Assembly: GCF_024813435.1 (NCBI RefSeq) | Contig: NZ_JANAEZ010000001.1 | Coordinates: 930,001-994,000, forward strand | DNA length: 64,000 bases | Source of the DNA: Cognataquiflexum gelatinilyticum | Lineage (GTDB): Bacteria > Bacteroidota > Bacteroidia > Cytophagales > Cyclobacteriaceae | Reading direction: 5' to 3' | Shown: positions 52,759 through 61,392 of the stretch, piece after piece | How positions within the stretch are numbered: position 1 is the stretch's first letter | Layout: each line of letters starts with the position of its first letter | Notes under the pieces: model-generated | The model's input: only the letters and a program-made list of their open reading frames with translations | Told to the model about the DNA's origin: nothing | Database searches by the model: none | Program-made: the position numbers and the translations under genes

Positions 52759-53803
52759 GGATATAGGCTTTGTCCTTGACAGTTTTGGTGATGCGCTCAA
52801 TCAGGTATTGGCTATCGGATTCTTTCAGATCAACTTTGATAGGCAAGGCAAAAATCGGAATTTCCACCAAATATTCATGAAAAGACGCATCTTTAAGTTT
52901 GACAGCGTCTTTTTCGGTGGTCAACACCATAGCTTCACCATTGTTTTTGACCATTTCAAGAATTCTTAGAACATCAGCTAATGTATACCGATGATGGTCT
53001 GCAAAAGTTATTGTTTCTACCACTTCAAATTTTTTTCCTGCAGCTTCTTTGAACAGACTGTCATTTGCAATTCCAGAAACAAGAATAACCTTCTTTTTTG
53101 TTTTTGCACCTGTATGAAACAATGGCTCAGGATTTCCATATTTTATCCCCGCAAAAAGAACGGGAGCTTCGGAATATTTCCTGATCCCTGCTTCAAAAAA
53201 AGATTTTTCGGTACCAGAAAGTGATGCTGGACATTTGGTTACAATGATAATGTCAGCTCTTTTTGCGCCTTTGGCATTTTCTCTCAACGTGCCCAAAGGC
53301 AATACTTTATCCTTAAAAAATGGATTTTGGAAGGTTGTCAACAGAATATTAAAATCTGCCTTCACATATCGGTGCTGAAAGGCATCATCCAACAATATCA
53401 ATTCCGTTTTAGGTCTATGGAAAATAATCTGTGGGATAGCCAGTACCCTTTCTTCCCCAACTGCCACTGTAACATCTTTGCCGAATTTGGAATAAATTTG
53501 GAAAGGCTCATCCCCAATGTCTGTTGGTCCAAGTTTTGGTTCGGCCAATAAAAACCCCTTGGTCTTTCGCCCATATCCCCGGCTCAAAGTGGCCAATCGG
53601 TATTTGTCCCTTAAGTATTCAATCAAAAATTCCACCATGGGAGTTTTTCCTGATCCACCAAGGTTCAGGTTTCCAACTACCACCGTTGGGATCAAAAATT
53701 CAGTACTTTTCTTTTTCTGTGTGTCAAACATGTCATTGCGGTATCGGGTGATGCCGTCATATAACAAGGAGAAAGGATAAAGAAATGGTTCATACCAGCG
53801 CAT
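52748..53803 (-). CDS. lpxK: Tetraacyldisaccharide 4'-kinase LpxK
   Basis: 351 residues. The Walker A motif is GNLNLGGSGKTPMVEFL near residue 45, followed by LATLSRGYGRK and GDEPFQIYSKFG, with the metal/substrate site LILLDDAFQHRYVKADFNILL near residue 140. The N-terminal PFLYPFSLLYDGITRYRN is a membrane-associated helix. LpxK phosphorylates the 4' position of the lipid A disaccharide at the inner leaflet. It is the first gene of a unit with the porin-like protein and miaE. The divergent Nif3-like gene starts 42 bp away. Confidence 0.95.
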   Translation of the reverse strand: MRWYEPFLYPFSLLYDGITRYRNDMFDTQKKKSTEFLIPTVVVGNLNLGGSGKTPMVEFLIEYLRDKYRLATLSRGYGRKTKGFLLAEPKLGPTDIGDEPFQIYSKFGKDVTVAVGEERVLAIPQIIFHRPKTELILLDDAFQHRYVKADFNILLTTFQNPFFKDKVLPLGTLRENAKGAKRADIIIVTKCPASLSGTEKSFFEAGIRKYSEAPVLFAGIKYGNPEPLFHTGAKTKKKVILVSGIANDSLFKEAAGKKFEVVETITFADHHRYTLADVLRILEMVKNNGEAMVLTTEKDAVKLKDASFHEYLVEIPIFALPIKVDLKESDSQYLIERITKTVKDKAYIREI

Positions 53804-53817
53804 TGGCTATTTTTCCT

Positions 53818-53825
53818 TAGTTTTG
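53818..53825 (+). promoter_or_regulatory. Possible -7 box of the Nif3-like gene
   Basis: TAGTTTTG fits TAnnTTTG and lies 20 bp before the ATG at 53846, but a -33 element at the right distance is not clear (the nearest TTG is only 12 nt away). Confidence 0.35.
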
Positions 53826-53845
53826 GACAAAGTAAAACAAAAAAT

Positions 53846-54946
53846 ATGGTTTACAAGATCAAGGATATTGTTTCTTATCTGGAGAAAATTGCTCCACCAT
53901 CCTATCAAGAATCTTATGACAACGCCCAACTGATCACAGGAAATCCGCACGATACCCTCAAAGGTGTACTTTGCTCACTCGATGCCACTGAAGAGGTGGT
54001 GGAAGAAGCAATTTCTCTTGGATGCAACCTGATTGTGGCACATCATCCCATAGTTTTCAAAGGATTAAAAAGTTTGACTGGAAGGAATTATGTCGAAAAG
54101 ACGGTCATCAAAGCAATCAAAAACGATATTGCAATTTATGCCATTCACACTAATCTTGATCATGTTTCCCACGGAGTAAATAAAAAAATTTGTGAGGTCA
54201 TCGGTTTGACCAATACCCGCATTTTACAACCAAAGAAAGATCTCCTTTCTAAGCTAGTGACTTTTGTGCCACATGAAGCTTCAGAAAAAGTATTAAAGGC
54301 CTTGTTCGATGCAGGTGCAGGCAAAATAGGGGAATATTCTGGCTGCAGTTTTCTGTCAGATGGCACCGGCACTTTTACGCCATCTTCACAAGCCAATCCA
54401 CATAAGGGGATTCCAGAATCCGCTCATCGGGAACCCGAAACAAGGATTGAAGTCCTATTGCCAAGTTACCTGGAAAAAAAAGTACTCCATGCGCTACGCG
54501 AATCACATCCCTATGAAGAAGTAGCCTATTATTTCCAAAAACTAGAAAATGAAAATCAAGAAATCGGTGCAGGGATGGTCGCTGAATTGGAAGAATCTAT
54601 GGATGAAATGGCTTTCTTGAAAATGTTAAAAGAAAAGATGAATCTTGGTACAATCAAGCATACCTCCCTTCTTGGAAAAAAAATCAGGAAAGTTGCTGTC
54701 TGTGGTGGGGCCGGGATTTTTTTGCTTCCTGATGCCAAAAAATCCGGTGCTGATATATTTATTACTTCAGATATCAAATACCATGAATTCTTTGATGCTG
54801 AAAATCAGATCATTATTTGCGACATCGGTCATTATGAAAGTGAAATTTATACAAAAGAATTACTCAGGGATGTATTGTCGCAAAAATTTACTAATATTGC
54901 ACTCTATTTGACAAAAGTCATCACAAATCCCATAACTTATCTGTAG
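53846..54946 (+). CDS. Nif3-like dinuclear metal centre protein
   Basis: 366 residues, the long form that carries an inserted domain (about 130-240, with VLLPSYLEKKVLHAL and HPYEEVAYYF) resembling a CutA/PII fold. The metal-binding His and Asp/Glu are visible in VAHHPIVFKGLK, YAIHTNLDHV and CDIGHYESE. The family forms a hexameric toroid with dinuclear sites; suggested roles are in GTP cyclohydrolase-like or metal-delivery chemistry and are not settled. The next gene starts 3 bp after its stop codon, an arrangement often seen for this pair in Bacteroidota. Confidence 0.92.
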   Translation: MVYKIKDIVSYLEKIAPPSYQESYDNAQLITGNPHDTLKGVLCSLDATEEVVEEAISLGCNLIVAHHPIVFKGLKSLTGRNYVEKTVIKAIKNDIAIYAIHTNLDHVSHGVNKKICEVIGLTNTRILQPKKDLLSKLVTFVPHEASEKVLKALFDAGAGKIGEYSGCSFLSDGTGTFTPSSQANPHKGIPESAHREPETRIEVLLPSYLEKKVLHALRESHPYEEVAYYFQKLENENQEIGAGMVAELEESMDEMAFLKMLKEKMNLGTIKHTSLLGKKIRKVAVCGGAGIFLLPDAKKSGADIFITSDIKYHEFFDAENQIIICDIGHYESEIYTKELLRDVLSQKFTNIALYLTKVITNPITYL

Positions 54947-54949
54947 TAA

Positions 54950-55714
54950 ATGGAAAGTACAGTTGCACAGAAGCTTGAAGCCTTACTAAACCTTCAGAAA
55001 ATAGATTCCAGACTTGATTCGATTTTTAAAGTAAGAGGAGCACTCCCCGAAGAAGTCCAAGACCTTGAAGATGAAATAGCAGGATACGAAACCAGATTAC
55101 AAAAATTCCATACGGATACTGTAGCTCTGGAGGAGGATATCAAAAGATTCAAAGATAACATCAAGGAATCCGAGAAACTCATCAAGAAGTATCAGGAACA
55201 GCAAATGAACGTCAGAAACAACCGTGAATATGACGCCATTACCAAGGAACTTGAATTGCAGGATTTGGAAATCCAGGTCTCCAAGAAGAAAATCGGAGAG
55301 GCACAAGCCAAAATCGAATTCAAAAACAGTGAGGTGAATGAACTTCAGGAAATTTTGAAAGAGAGACAAAAAGACCTCAACAACAAAAAGGATGAATTGG
55401 GTACCATTGTTTCCGAAAGCGAAAATGATGAGTCCAAATTAAAAAGTGAAAGAGAGAAGGCTATCAAGAAAATTGAAGATAGACTTGTAAAATCTTACAC
55501 TAAGATCCGCACTAATGCCAAAAATGGTTTGGCAGTAGTAATGGTAAAAAGAGGTGCATGTGGTGGCTGCTTCAATGTAGTGCCTCCACAAAGACAAGCT
55601 GATATCAGAGAAAAGAAAAAAATCATTGTCTGCGAACATTGCGGTAGGGTTTTTGCCGGTGTTGAAGATGAGATCGAAGAAGAAGGCTTGAAGAAAAAAA
55701 GAAGTAGAGCATAA
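54950..55714 (+). CDS. Coiled-coil protein with C-terminal C4 zinc ribbon
   Basis: 254 residues. Residues about 30-180 form a long antiparallel coiled coil with strong heptads (LQDLEIQVSKKKIGEAQAKI, ERQKDLNNKKDELGT). The C-terminus has four Cys in ACGGCFNVVPP and IVCEHCGRVFAG, a zinc ribbon that could bind nucleic acid. It begins 3 bp after the Nif3-like gene and ends before a strong terminator, so the two form an operon. Such proteins may act in RNA or metal handling, but no role is proven. Confidence 0.9.
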   Translation: MESTVAQKLEALLNLQKIDSRLDSIFKVRGALPEEVQDLEDEIAGYETRLQKFHTDTVALEEDIKRFKDNIKESEKLIKKYQEQQMNVRNNREYDAITKELELQDLEIQVSKKKIGEAQAKIEFKNSEVNELQEILKERQKDLNNKKDELGTIVSESENDESKLKSEREKAIKKIEDRLVKSYTKIRTNAKNGLAVVMVKRGACGGCFNVVPPQRQADIREKKKIIVCEHCGRVFAGVEDEIEEEGLKKKRSRA

Positions 55715-55721
55715 AATCATA

Positions 55722-55750
55722 AAAAAAGCCCGATTTATTCGGGCTTTTTT
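55722..55750 (+). terminator. Terminator of the Nif3/zinc-ribbon operon
   Basis: AAAAAAGCCCGA (55722-55733), loop TTTAT, TCGGGCTTTTTT (55739-55750), a perfect 12-bp stem ending in Ts, 8 bp after the stop codon. Confidence 0.93.
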
Positions 55751-55822
55751 GATTATACAAAATATTCGATTAAAGATTTTTTTGGGGTTGCAAAGAAGTT
55801 ATAATTTTTATAGTTTGCTTCT

Positions 55823-56245
55823 GTGAAAAAAGGAATTATTATCGCTTTTCTGTGTTTTTTGACCTTTTCGGGTTTTTCCAAAAACCCCGAAGGAAAGACT
55901 TTCTTACTTATTTTTGATAAAGCAGAATTAAAAGCCAACAAAACCTCCACAGATTTTATTGAGCTTAGCCTGATGCACCTTTTCTCCACCAAAGCATATA
56001 ATGGCAATTCTGATGCTGCCATAATGGTCAAAATCCCATATGACGGAATAGATAAAAAACAGCTTGGTGATTTATTCATCAGGGTTAATGACAAAAGGAT
56101 ATCCCCACTAAGCGAAATAGCAGTACAGATCATCGATCTCGATGAAAGCAAAACTGCTTATTCCACAATGTTGTCTTCATACGAGGACAGGATGCTTAAA
56201 CTCAAAAAATCCAATAAAGCACTTAAAGCAACCCCTACACCATAA
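55823..56245 (+). CDS. Small secreted protein of unknown function
   Basis: 140 residues from a GTG at 55823 (MKKGIIIAFLCFLTFSGFS, signal peptide). The mature part is a mix of short beta-strands (KTFLLIFDKAELKANK, AIMVKIPYDGID, VQIIDLDES) and a C-terminal Lys-rich helix (EDRMLKLKKSNKALK). I recognise no family. No ATG lies in a better position. The last 11 bases overlap the convergent phosphatase gene, leaving no terminator between them. Confidence 0.6.
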   Translation: MKKGIIIAFLCFLTFSGFSKNPEGKTFLLIFDKAELKANKTSTDFIELSLMHLFSTKAYNGNSDAAIMVKIPYDGIDKKQLGDLFIRVNDKRISPLSEIAVQIIDLDESKTAYSTMLSSYEDRMLKLKKSNKALKATPTP

Positions 56246-56852
56246 GGTGATCGGCACTGTTGTATTTTTCGATCCTGAATAATCCCATTTCATTTTGGTG
56301 CAAAAGATAAAGACCAAGGTTTTGATGTAGAAATACATCCATATACTTTAAGTCATAACCTAGCAGCAAACTCAACAAAACGCGCATTGCCCTTCCATGC
56401 ATGCAGATAAGTATTGTTTTCTCCGGCTGGGAAAGAATATATTTGATTCCTTTTTCCAATCTTTTTGCCACTAAATTTGGACTCTCACCTCCCTCAATAG
56501 CAAAATCCAAATCTCCTGAAGCCCACCTTTCAAGCATGTCTGTGTAATAATGATTTTCTTCATGAGTCATAGGCACACCCTCATATCTTCCCCAAGATAT
56601 TTCATTAAGCTGGGGAACAGCCTCATGTGGTATTCCCAAATCAATAAAGCCCTGAACAGATTGCTTAGTCCGCTGTAAACCTGTATAAAAAACCTTCTCA
56701 AAAGGGACATCTTTGTAAAAGTCAAAAAAAGCTTGAGCCTGTTTGTGGCCATTCCAATTCAATGGCGCATCAATTCCGCTTCCCTGAACTACACCTTTGA
56801 GATTATAATCAGTTTGTCCATGGCGGACAAGGTAGATTTTTTTAGTTAGCAA
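56235..56852 (-). CDS. Histidine phosphatase family protein
   Basis: 205 residues. The phosphohistidine motif is YLVRHGQTDYNLKG near the N-terminus, and the second catalytic His is in ICMHGRAMRVLLSLLLG near residue 150. SWGRYEGVPMTHEE fits the family's substrate-pocket helix. It may be a broad phosphatase or a phosphoglycerate mutase-like enzyme. No ATG precedes RHG and an in-frame stop lies just upstream, so the start must be the TTG at 56852. It is divergent from menI, whose promoter overlaps this start region. Confidence 0.88.
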   Translation of the reverse strand: MLTKKIYLVRHGQTDYNLKGVVQGSGIDAPLNWNGHKQAQAFFDFYKDVPFEKVFYTGLQRTKQSVQGFIDLGIPHEAVPQLNEISWGRYEGVPMTHEENHYYTDMLERWASGDLDFAIEGGESPNLVAKRLEKGIKYILSQPEKTILICMHGRAMRVLLSLLLGYDLKYMDVFLHQNLGLYLLHQNEMGLFRIEKYNSADHLMV

Positions 56853-56859
56853 GATTACT

Positions 56860-56867
56860 TATTTTTG
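56860..56867 (+). promoter_or_regulatory. -7 box upstream of menI
   Basis: TATTTTTG, a TAnnTTTG match, 38 bp before the ATG at 56906. It lies in the divergent gap with the phosphatase gene, and a weak -33 TTTAG is at 56842-56846. Confidence 0.45.
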
Positions 56868-56905
56868 TTTCTGAGTCCAAAGAAAAAACTTTTATCCCGG
56901 ATTAC

Positions 56906-57328
56906 ATGATATTTGAACCAAACATTAGCCTTGAAGTTCTCAACAGTTGGGGAGAAAATACGATGACGGATTTTTTGGATATCAATTTTACAAAAATAGG
57001 AGAAGATTACCTCGAAGCCACAATGCCTGTCAACGCTAAAACCAAACAGCCCCTTGGACTGTTACATGGAGGAGCCAATGTAGTACTGGCAGAAACCCTG
57101 GGAAGTGTGGCGGCAACACTTACCATCGATACTACGAAGCAATATTGTGTAGGATTGGAAATCAATGCAAATCACCTCAAATCCGTAAAAGAAGGTTCCG
57201 TTACCGGTATAACCAAACCTATCCATCTTGGAAAAAAAACCCAAGTTTGGGAAGTGAAAATTTATACAGACCAAGGAGATCTTTCATGTATCAGCAGAAT
57301 CACCATGGCCGTCATTGACAAAAGATGA
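56906..57328 (+). CDS. menI: Hotdog-fold thioesterase, probable 1,4-dihydroxy-2-naphthoyl-CoA hydrolase
   Basis: 140 residues of PaaI/4HBT hotdog type. The catalytic block is GLLHGGANVVLAETLGSVAA with the likely active-site Glu near residue 63. VGLEINANHLKSVKEGSVTG is the CoA-facing strand. It is the first gene of menI-menF-menD, so hydrolysis of dihydroxynaphthoyl-CoA in menaquinone synthesis is the best assignment. The menF ATG follows 1 bp after its stop codon. Alternative: a general acyl-CoA thioesterase. Confidence 0.8.
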   Translation: MIFEPNISLEVLNSWGENTMTDFLDINFTKIGEDYLEATMPVNAKTKQPLGLLHGGANVVLAETLGSVAATLTIDTTKQYCVGLEINANHLKSVKEGSVTGITKPIHLGKKTQVWEVKIYTDQGDLSCISRITMAVIDKR

Positions 57329-57329
57329 A

Positions 57330-58526
57330 ATGGATATAATTTTAGATACCCATCTTAAAAATCTGGAGCACTATCTCGTCAGTCTCCTTTCCAAAAATAT
57401 GGAAGAAGGCAACCAAATAGCTATTTGGAGGAAGCCAAAATCCTCTTTTATCCAAATTTTGATTGATAAATCAGGAATAACAAAAAGAGTGTCTCCCCAA
57501 CTAGAAGATTTGCCGGCAGGGTTTATCGTGCATCCATTCGAGGACCAATTAGATCAAAAAGCTTATTTTTTGGAAGCTGATTCCTATTTCAAAATCGATA
57601 TTTCCATTCCATTCGAGGAGCAAAGCGGGGCTTTGGAGGAAGTTGGGTTTTCCTCTCCAATTCCTGATTTGAAAAGAAAAATCAGGAAAATAATAACAGC
57701 CATAGGGGCTCAAAATGAAGTTTTTCAGGAAACAAGCAAAGATGACTTCATGGATCTGGTTGAAAAAGGAATCCGATCCATAGAAGACGGCAAGCTTCAC
57801 AAAATTGTCCCTGCCAGGATCAAAAAAATCAAATTGAATCCTGAATTTGATTTGATTAAGTCATTCAACCTACTTGTAAGGTCCTACCCAAATGCTTTTG
57901 TCAATTTCTTCCATATCCCTGAGGTAGGAACATGGATAGGTGCTTCACCTGAAATTTTGATCCAAACCCAAGGTGATGAATTCTATACCATGTCCCTAGC
58001 AGGTACCCAAAAAGCCCATGGAGAAAATCCACTCAAATCAGCAGCTTGGACACAAAAGGAAATTGAGGAACAGGCACTAGTAAGCAGGTACATAGTAGAT
58101 TGCTTCAAAAAAATCCGGCTGAGGGAATATGATGAACATGGGCCAAAAACCGTCCTTGCAGGAAATCTCCTTCACTTACGGTCGGATTTTAAAGTCAATA
58201 TGAAATCGACAAATTTTCCTCAACTTGGCTCTGTGATGCTTCAACTTCTGCATCCTACCTCAGCTGTCTGCGGCATGCCAAGACATAAAGCACTAGAATT
58301 TCTTCATAAAAACGAACCTTTCAACAGGTCGTTCTATGCAGGATTCATTGGTCCTGTCAACGTAGAGGAAGAAACTTCCATTTATGTCAATCTTAGGACA
58401 GCCAGGCTGGTACAAGGAAATGCCATACTGTATGCCGGTGCTGGAGTGACTGAAGACTCGATTCCAGAAAATGAGTGGGAAGAAACAGAAATGAAATGTG
58501 ACATCATTGCAAAACACCTTAACTGA
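57330..58526 (+). CDS. menF: Isochorismate synthase MenF
   Basis: 398 residues from the ATG at 57330, which clears the menI stop; the open frame from TTG 57315 would overlap it. The chorismate-binding domain fills about 145-398, with KIVPARIKKIK, GTWIGASPEILI, GTQKAHGENPL, EEQALVSRYIVD and the active-site region LLHPTSAVCGMPRHKAL. It converts chorismate to isochorismate, the first committed step of menaquinone synthesis. The next gene menD starts 8 bp after its stop. An anthranilate-type synthase is excluded because no amidotransferase partner exists and the motifs fit MenF. Confidence 0.9.
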   Translation: MDIILDTHLKNLEHYLVSLLSKNMEEGNQIAIWRKPKSSFIQILIDKSGITKRVSPQLEDLPAGFIVHPFEDQLDQKAYFLEADSYFKIDISIPFEEQSGALEEVGFSSPIPDLKRKIRKIITAIGAQNEVFQETSKDDFMDLVEKGIRSIEDGKLHKIVPARIKKIKLNPEFDLIKSFNLLVRSYPNAFVNFFHIPEVGTWIGASPEILIQTQGDEFYTMSLAGTQKAHGENPLKSAAWTQKEIEEQALVSRYIVDCFKKIRLREYDEHGPKTVLAGNLLHLRSDFKVNMKSTNFPQLGSVMLQLLHPTSAVCGMPRHKALEFLHKNEPFNRSFYAGFIGPVNVEEETSIYVNLRTARLVQGNAILYAGAGVTEDSIPENEWEETEMKCDIIAKHLN

Positions 58527-58534
58527 ACAAAAAA

Positions 58535-60211
58535 TTGGTCCTTCAGCCCATCATTGATATCGCTTCTGTTTGCGCATTAAAGGGTATCAAAAACGCAATC
58601 CTTTCCCCGGGATCAAGATGCGCCCCCATCACCCTATCCTTTTCCAGACATCCAGATATCAATTGCAAAACCATCTCAGATGAAAGATCAGCAGCTTTCA
58701 TCGCCCTTGGCATGGCCCAGCAATTAGAGCAACCTGTTGTTTTGGTATGTACCTCAGGTTCTGCTGCATACAACTATGCTCCGGCCATCGCTGAAGCCTT
58801 TTTTCAACATGTCCCATTAATTATCATCACTGCAGATCGACCACCTGAGTGGATTGATCAGTGGGACGGTCAGACGATCCGACAAAATGAGATTTATGGG
58901 AAGCATGTAAAGGGATTCTTTCAGTTTCCCGATGAATTTGGGCATCCTGACAAGGTTTGGCATGCAAATAGGATAATGAATGAAGCCATCAATCTTTCAA
59001 ATCAATTTCCAGCCGGACCGGTGCACATCAATATCCCTTTACGTGAACCTTTTTATCCTGAAAACTCCGAATCTTTTGATTTTTCGAAAACTCCAAGAAT
59101 CATAGAGCCCGTTTTTTCAAAAGCTAACTTGTCAGAAAAAGATAAACAGGATTTGGTTTCATCGCTTTCAACTTTCACAAAAATCCTGATTGTGCTAGGC
59201 CAGCAAAAGCCTGATGCTGCGATTCAAAATATCTTAGATAAATTGATGAGGAATGGTAAAGCCGTAGTAATAGCTGATACCATTTCCAATATGCAATCCG
59301 ATGATACTATCAATTATCATGATCATTTTATCGGAATTGGGAATCTCAATCAGCTGTTGAGTCCTGATATGGTCTTGACTTTTGGCAAATCAATCATATC
59401 CAAAAATTTAAAGGTTTTTCTAAGAAACTCAAAAGCTGAACATTGGCACATTCAACCTGCAGGCTATGTTCCTGACACCTACAGGGGTTTGACCAAAATA
59501 ATCCATTGTCAGATTTTGGAGGTTTTGAATTTGATGAATCAAACCTTAAAATCCGAATTCAGTTTTGTTTCTTCCTGGAAAAAATTGGAAAACACGGTTC
59601 AGGAAAATTTTGACAACATATTGGAAAATGCAGAATTTGGAGAATATCGAGCAATTTCAACTTGCCTAAAAGCAATTCCACCATCATCCAAAATCCACCT
59701 TGCCAATAGCATGGCTGTCAGGTATGTCAACTTTTTCGGAAAGAGAGAACATGAAATATTTTGCAACAGAGGCACAAGCGGCATAGATGGCAGCAACAGC
59801 ACAGCGGTTGGATGTGCATTTGCCGTGGAGGAATTTGTTACCCTTGTGACGGGAGATATGGCATTCTTTTATGACCGCAATGCTTTTTGGCATAATTACC
59901 GCATCTCCAATCTCCGAATCATTTTATTGAACAACCATGCCGGGGGAATATTCAGGCTAATTGAAGGACCTTCCAAGCAACCCGAATTAGAGGAATATTT
60001 TGAAACCAATCAGAAGTTGGATGGGAAAAGTCTGGCACATGAATTTGGATTTGGGTATCACATTTCAACAAACGTGGAAAGCCTTAAAATTGGTCTCGTT
60101 GATTTCTATACCAAATCTGACAGCCCAAAAATCCTTGAAATCCAATCCGAAAGCTCTAAAAATGCGGAAATCCTAAAATGGGTTAAATCTAAAATCAACG
60201 AGTTATTTTAA
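58535..60211 (+). CDS. menD: SEPHCHC synthase MenD
   Basis: 558 residues. The conserved Glu of the thiamine diphosphate site is in TISDERSAAFIALGMAQQ, and GDMAFFYDRNAFWHN plus LLNNHAGGIFRLIEGP bind Mg and ThDP. ITADRPPEWIDQWDGQTIRQ is also typical. MenD adds succinic semialdehyde from 2-oxoglutarate to isochorismate. No ATG fits, so the start is the TTG at 58535. It is the last gene of the cluster, followed by a strong terminator. menB, menA, menC and menE are not in the window, so the pathway is split across the genome. Confidence 0.93.
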   Translation: MVLQPIIDIASVCALKGIKNAILSPGSRCAPITLSFSRHPDINCKTISDERSAAFIALGMAQQLEQPVVLVCTSGSAAYNYAPAIAEAFFQHVPLIIITADRPPEWIDQWDGQTIRQNEIYGKHVKGFFQFPDEFGHPDKVWHANRIMNEAINLSNQFPAGPVHINIPLREPFYPENSESFDFSKTPRIIEPVFSKANLSEKDKQDLVSSLSTFTKILIVLGQQKPDAAIQNILDKLMRNGKAVVIADTISNMQSDDTINYHDHFIGIGNLNQLLSPDMVLTFGKSIISKNLKVFLRNSKAEHWHIQPAGYVPDTYRGLTKIIHCQILEVLNLMNQTLKSEFSFVSSWKKLENTVQENFDNILENAEFGEYRAISTCLKAIPPSSKIHLANSMAVRYVNFFGKREHEIFCNRGTSGIDGSNSTAVGCAFAVEEFVTLVTGDMAFFYDRNAFWHNYRISNLRIILLNNHAGGIFRLIEGPSKQPELEEYFETNQKLDGKSLAHEFGFGYHISTNVESLKIGLVDFYTKSDSPKILEIQSESSKNAEILKWVKSKINELF

Positions 60212-60213
60212 AA

Positions 60214-60239
60214 AAAAACCGGAAGAAATTCCGGTTTTT
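60214..60239. terminator. Bidirectional terminator between menD and GH16 gene
   Basis: AAAAACCGGAA (60214-60224), loop GAAA, TTCCGGTTTTT (60229-60239), a perfect 11-bp stem with A/T runs on both sides, so it can serve both converging genes. Confidence 0.92.
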
Positions 60240-60255
60240 ATGTTCTTATAAATTT

Positions 60256-61374
60256 CTAATTTTCTTGGAACACCCTGACGTAATCCACTACCATCTGTTG
60301 TGGAAATGCCGTGGTCCCGTTAGGATTTCCGGGCCAGTTACCCCCTACTGCTACATTGAGCAATAAAAAGAAAGGTTTTCTAAATTCATCCAATGCAGCA
60401 GGAGTAATGTCTATTTCGTGATATGGAACATTGTCCAACAACCAGACAATTTTGTTTTTATCCCAAATAATGGAAAAGACATGAAACTCACCGTTGAATA
60501 TGCCAGAGCTTTTTTTCTTACTTCCGCCAAATTGGGCATAGTTTCCATTATTGTCCCAGTGAACGGTGCCATGAATGGTATTATCCCTACCATCAGCATT
60601 ACCACCAATCAGCTCCATGATATCTATTTCACCGCAAGCAGGCCAATTGACAGTCGTGATATTATCACCAAGCATCCAGATTGCAGGCCAAATCCCCTGT
60701 CCTTTTGGCAAAGCAGCCCTGACATCTATCCTACCATAAGTAAATGATTTTTTACCTTGGGTTTTGATTCTGGAGGAAGTATAGTTTCTGCTTCCAAAAT
60801 TTTCCTGTTTTGCTTTGATGATAAGGTATCCATCTCTCACTTCAGCGTTTTCCTGCCTATAATATTCAAGCTCATTGTTTCCCCATCCACAAAGATTTGG
60901 ACATCCATCTCCGATTTCAAACACCCAGTCTGAAGAAAGGCTTGAACCTCCAAATTCATCGTTCCAGACCAGATTGTAGCCGTTATAGGTCAGCGGACTT
61001 TCAAATCCTGTCAATGGAATCTCCCCTCCAAGTTCCGCACCTGTGATTTCCACACTTTTAGTCGAAGAAATAAAATCCGATTCTGTGGAATGAGCTTGCA
61101 CCCTGATCGTATAGGTTCCTTCGGCATTATAATTATATACTACAGATGTACCTACTACCCTCTCAGGCACTTGATTTGGAAGACCATAGCTTACTTTATA
61201 AAAGTTAGCATCAACTGCCTGAAAATCAATCTTCACAGCACCTTTACCGGTTTTTTCAACCGTTACCTGCAGATTACTTGGAAGCAACACCTGTTGGTCT
61301 ACTTCTTCCTGCGAACAAGAAGCTGATGCAAATACAGCTAAAAACAGAAGATAGATCAATTTGACTTTTGCCAT
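60256..61374 (-). CDS. Glycoside hydrolase family 16 lipoprotein (beta-glucanase)
   Basis: 372 residues from the ATG at 61374, giving a lipoprotein signal (LIYLLFLAVFASASC). The N-terminal 110 residues form an Ig/fibronectin-like beta domain. The GH16 domain follows with the catalytic EIDIMELIG (nucleophile Glu249, acid/base Glu254), WNDEFGG, LPKGQGIWPAIWMLG, GTVHWDNNG and the final MVVDYVRVFQ. GH16 enzymes cut beta-1,3 or beta-1,3-1,4 glucans such as laminarin, or marine galactans; the EIDIME form favours laminarinase type. It follows the PKD lipoprotein by 18 bp in the same operon as SusD. Confidence 0.92.
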   Translation of the reverse strand: MAKVKLIYLLFLAVFASASCSQEEVDQQVLLPSNLQVTVEKTGKGAVKIDFQAVDANFYKVSYGLPNQVPERVVGTSVVYNYNAEGTYTIRVQAHSTESDFISSTKSVEITGAELGGEIPLTGFESPLTYNGYNLVWNDEFGGSSLSSDWVFEIGDGCPNLCGWGNNELEYYRQENAEVRDGYLIIKAKQENFGSRNYTSSRIKTQGKKSFTYGRIDVRAALPKGQGIWPAIWMLGDNITTVNWPACGEIDIMELIGGNADGRDNTIHGTVHWDNNGNYAQFGGSKKKSSGIFNGEFHVFSIIWDKNKIVWLLDNVPYHEIDITPAALDEFRKPFFLLLNVAVGGNWPGNPNGTTAFPQQMVVDYVRVFQEN

Positions 61375-61392
61375 TATTAAAATCATTTAATT

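Noticed and set aside
52758..52800. TTG start of the porin-like gene at 52800
   Set aside because: The added residues lie within lpxK and precede a good signal peptide that begins at the GTG at 52758.
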